Assembly: GCA_017984655.1 (NCBI GenBank)
Contig: JAGNZB010000066.1
Location: 1-6,725 of the forward strand
Length of the DNA stretch: 6,725 nucleotides
Direction of reading: 5' to 3'
From: Candidatus Altimarinota bacterium
GTDB taxonomy: Bacteria > Patescibacteriota > Gracilibacteria > RBG-16-42-10
The stretch's first letter is position 1; the number at the start of each line of letters is the position of its first letter. Of this stretch, positions 5,296-6,725 are shown piece after piece. Under the pieces are notes generated by a model, which did not search any database, was not told the DNA's origin, and worked only from the letters and a program-made list of their open reading frames with translations. Both the position numbers and the translations under genes were made by a program.

Positions 5296-6725
5296 GTGGA
5301 TAAAGACCTAGTAAAAATACACGAGCTTGATACCGTGCCAAAGCCAAAAAGTCATCCAACTGAAGTGGTGGATCAATGGCTAGCTAGGCTAGAGCTCTAC
5401 GAAGACTACTTTCTCAGTACTACAGATGATGGTAAGCCAGAGCAAACTTTGAATTATGGCTCACTGGCATATCTCTATCTGGCAGCTGGTCATCATCTTC
5501 CTGAGGTAGACCGATTATTGGTATATGCATTACATACAGCGGTCAAAGACAAGGAGTTGGTAGAAGTCAGCCTTGCTATCACTAAGTCTGAACTTGCTTC
5601 CCAACATGGCAAAGTTCGCTTGGGGACTGCTCTGGTGAAGTTCTGTGCCGAAATGGATTCTCATTTAATTCCTCTGGTCACTAATCAAATCATTGCTTTG
5701 AGCCTTTGTTCAGCTGAATTAACCACTAATATTATTCACTGTGCCAGTATACTCGAGACTACCTACCCCGGTGGTATTTTGAATTGGATCAATCAAGTCA
5801 AAGGCTTGCCTGAGCAAGCTATGGATCACTGGCTAAATATTTGTTGTGAGAAGGATGGTGCTGGCACTGAAGCTGCTAACGCTTTTCTGCAAGAAGGCAG
5901 AGAAATTGTAGCAATAGCCGGCGAGAAGATTGGCCACTGGTGGTTTTTAGGATTCGATAGAAAAGCGGATATATCCTCAATCAAGCGTAGTGGAGCACGC
6001 GCTAAACAAATCCTACAATTTATTCTCAATTCCCCATTTGAGATTGATGATGAGCATGCTTTATTTAGCTATATGCTAGATTTAATAGATTATCCTGCCG
6101 AAGACCTGATTTCAGCATTAACCAAGATCCATCATTACTGTCTCAGTCAAGAATGCGAGCTCACAGCTGATATTTATGGTGCTTACTTTGAAGAATTATT
6201 GGATAGCGAAGCTGATGATGAAGACGTTTTCACTATTGACCCTATAGGTTATCTCTATAGCGCTATGGATGGAGACAAGCTTTATTCTAGAGTGGGACCT
6301 TGTTATCCCAGCACATTTTATAAAGAATTACGCAATGTTGGTATTCGTGGGGCTCCAGCTTTGAGCTTATTAAAAGCTCAATATAGCTTAACTGCACATA
6401 TTGAAGTCGAATCCTTACTACAAGAGCCAAATGAAGTAGAAAGTGAGCTAGCTGCTATAGTGACATCTTATTATGCAACTAATAGTTCAGTCGAAACACT
6501 TGAAACAAATGAATGGTGTGATGTTCAAGAAAGTTTAGTTCAGTCATTATTAGATAAACTTGAGGTAATCGCACAAAAGCCAAACTTCAAAGTAAGTAGT
6601 CTCAAAAAGGATTTAGAAAAATTACTAACAAAAATACAAAGTAAGAGTGCTAAGATTTTGCGAAAGAAATTGCCATTGGATAGTAGTAAACTAGTAGCTG
6701 AGATCCTAAGAGTAGAGGCAATCTC
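5296..6725 (+). CDS. Large unrecognised, mainly helical protein, runs off right edge
   Basis: At least 476 residues without a stop; I do not recognise the family. The frame is open from 5227 (after TAA 5224-5226), but the first ATG is at 5653, so GTG 5296 is chosen: it lies about 15 bases after a predicted transcription start, the same arrangement as the nitroreductase. No Shine-Dalgarno site is seen. No signal peptide or transmembrane segment is evident, so it is probably cytoplasmic. The sequence is Leu/Glu/Ala-rich and looks like successive helices, for instance NYGSLAYLYLAAGHHLPEVD near 54-74. Other landmarks are GHWWFLGFDRK (213-223), an acidic loop ending DSEADDEDVFTIDPIGYLY (about 304-322) and VGPCYPSTFYKEL (333-345). 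From about 416 on it is Lys/Leu-rich and coiled-coil-like. It may be a helical-repeat scaffold, but no repeat register is clear. Its first 30 residues (HELDTVPKPKSHP) might be the tail of the upstream NUDIX domain. Codons look like a real gene throughout. Confidence 0.75.
   Translation, partial: MDKDLVKIHELDTVPKPKSHPTEVVDQWLARLELYEDYFLSTTDDGKPEQTLNYGSLAYLYLAAGHHLPEVDRLLVYALHTAVKDKELVEVSLAITKSELASQHGKVRLGTALVKFCAEMDSHLIPLVTNQIIALSLCSAELTTNIIHCASILETTYPGGILNWINQVKGLPEQAMDHWLNICCEKDGAGTEAANAFLQEGREIVAIAGEKIGHWWFLGFDRKADISSIKRSGARAKQILQFILNSPFEIDDEHALFSYMLDLIDYPAEDLISALTKIHHYCLSQECELTADIYGAYFEELLDSEADDEDVFTIDPIGYLYSAMDGDKLYSRVGPCYPSTFYKELRNVGIRGAPALSLLKAQYSLTAHIEVESLLQEPNEVESELAAIVTSYYATNSSVETLETNEWCDVQESLVQSLLDKLEVIAQKPNFKVSSLKKDLEKLLTKIQSKSAKILRKKLPLDSSKLVAEILRVEAI

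Noticed and set aside
5376..5400. Local GCTAG-rich repeat (gctagctaggctag)
   Set aside because: It encodes ordinary Leu-Ala-Arg-Leu codons inside the large gene and is not repeated elsewhere in the window.
5826..6029. Minus-strand frame of 67 codons
   Set aside because: It is antisense to the long open plus-strand gene, with no promoter or motif.

Overview
This is a bacterial window with about 43% G+C by eye, tightly packed but including a decayed patch. It holds five substantial coding regions. None has a recognisable Shine-Dalgarno site, and several have a plausible sigma70-type promoter ending only about 3 to 25 bases before the start codon. TGA acts as an ordinary stop (it ends the gene at 3758-4741). 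A glycogen synthase, an FMN nitroreductase, two membrane-anchored proteins of poorly known function and short leaders would fit a candidate-phyla bacterium such as Patescibacteria/Saccharibacteria. That placement is a weak inference, because no ribosomal or other marker gene is present.

Layout. (1) 1-745, minus strand: the N-terminal half of a GT5 glycogen synthase (glgA), cut by the left edge. (2) 746-1075: a divergent promoter region serving glgA leftward and a nitroreductase rightward. (3) 1076-2459, plus strand: a PnbA-type nitroreductase fused to a C-terminal region of about 225 residues that I do not recognise. Its reading frame is broken at about 1170-1187. (4) 2460-2589: a convergent intergenic region with a terminator-like hairpin and a second, TTCG-capped hairpin. 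(5) 2590-3657, minus strand: an N-terminally membrane-anchored protein with the DUF3829 (YiiG-like) signature. (6) 3758-4741, minus strand: a second membrane-anchored protein, unrecognised, with five cysteines. (7) 4742-5295: no intact gene. It carries a 44-codon frame with a Walker A-like motif and a clearly decayed NUDIX hydrolase. (8) 5296 to the right edge, plus strand: a long, unrecognised, mainly helical protein preceded by the best promoter in the window and probably starting at GTG.

There is no obvious single pathway. GlgA makes alpha-1,4-glucan from a nucleotide-activated glucose, and the nitroreductase would be an FMN-dependent, NAD(P)H-using enzyme. The two minus-strand membrane proteins lie 100 bases apart and may be expressed together in the cell envelope. 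The points most worth a second look are the broken nitroreductase with its novel C-terminal region, the NUDIX remnant next to the unknown 476+ residue protein, and the pair of anchored proteins. I did not find a convincing defence system, CRISPR array, RNA gene or intact mobile element.
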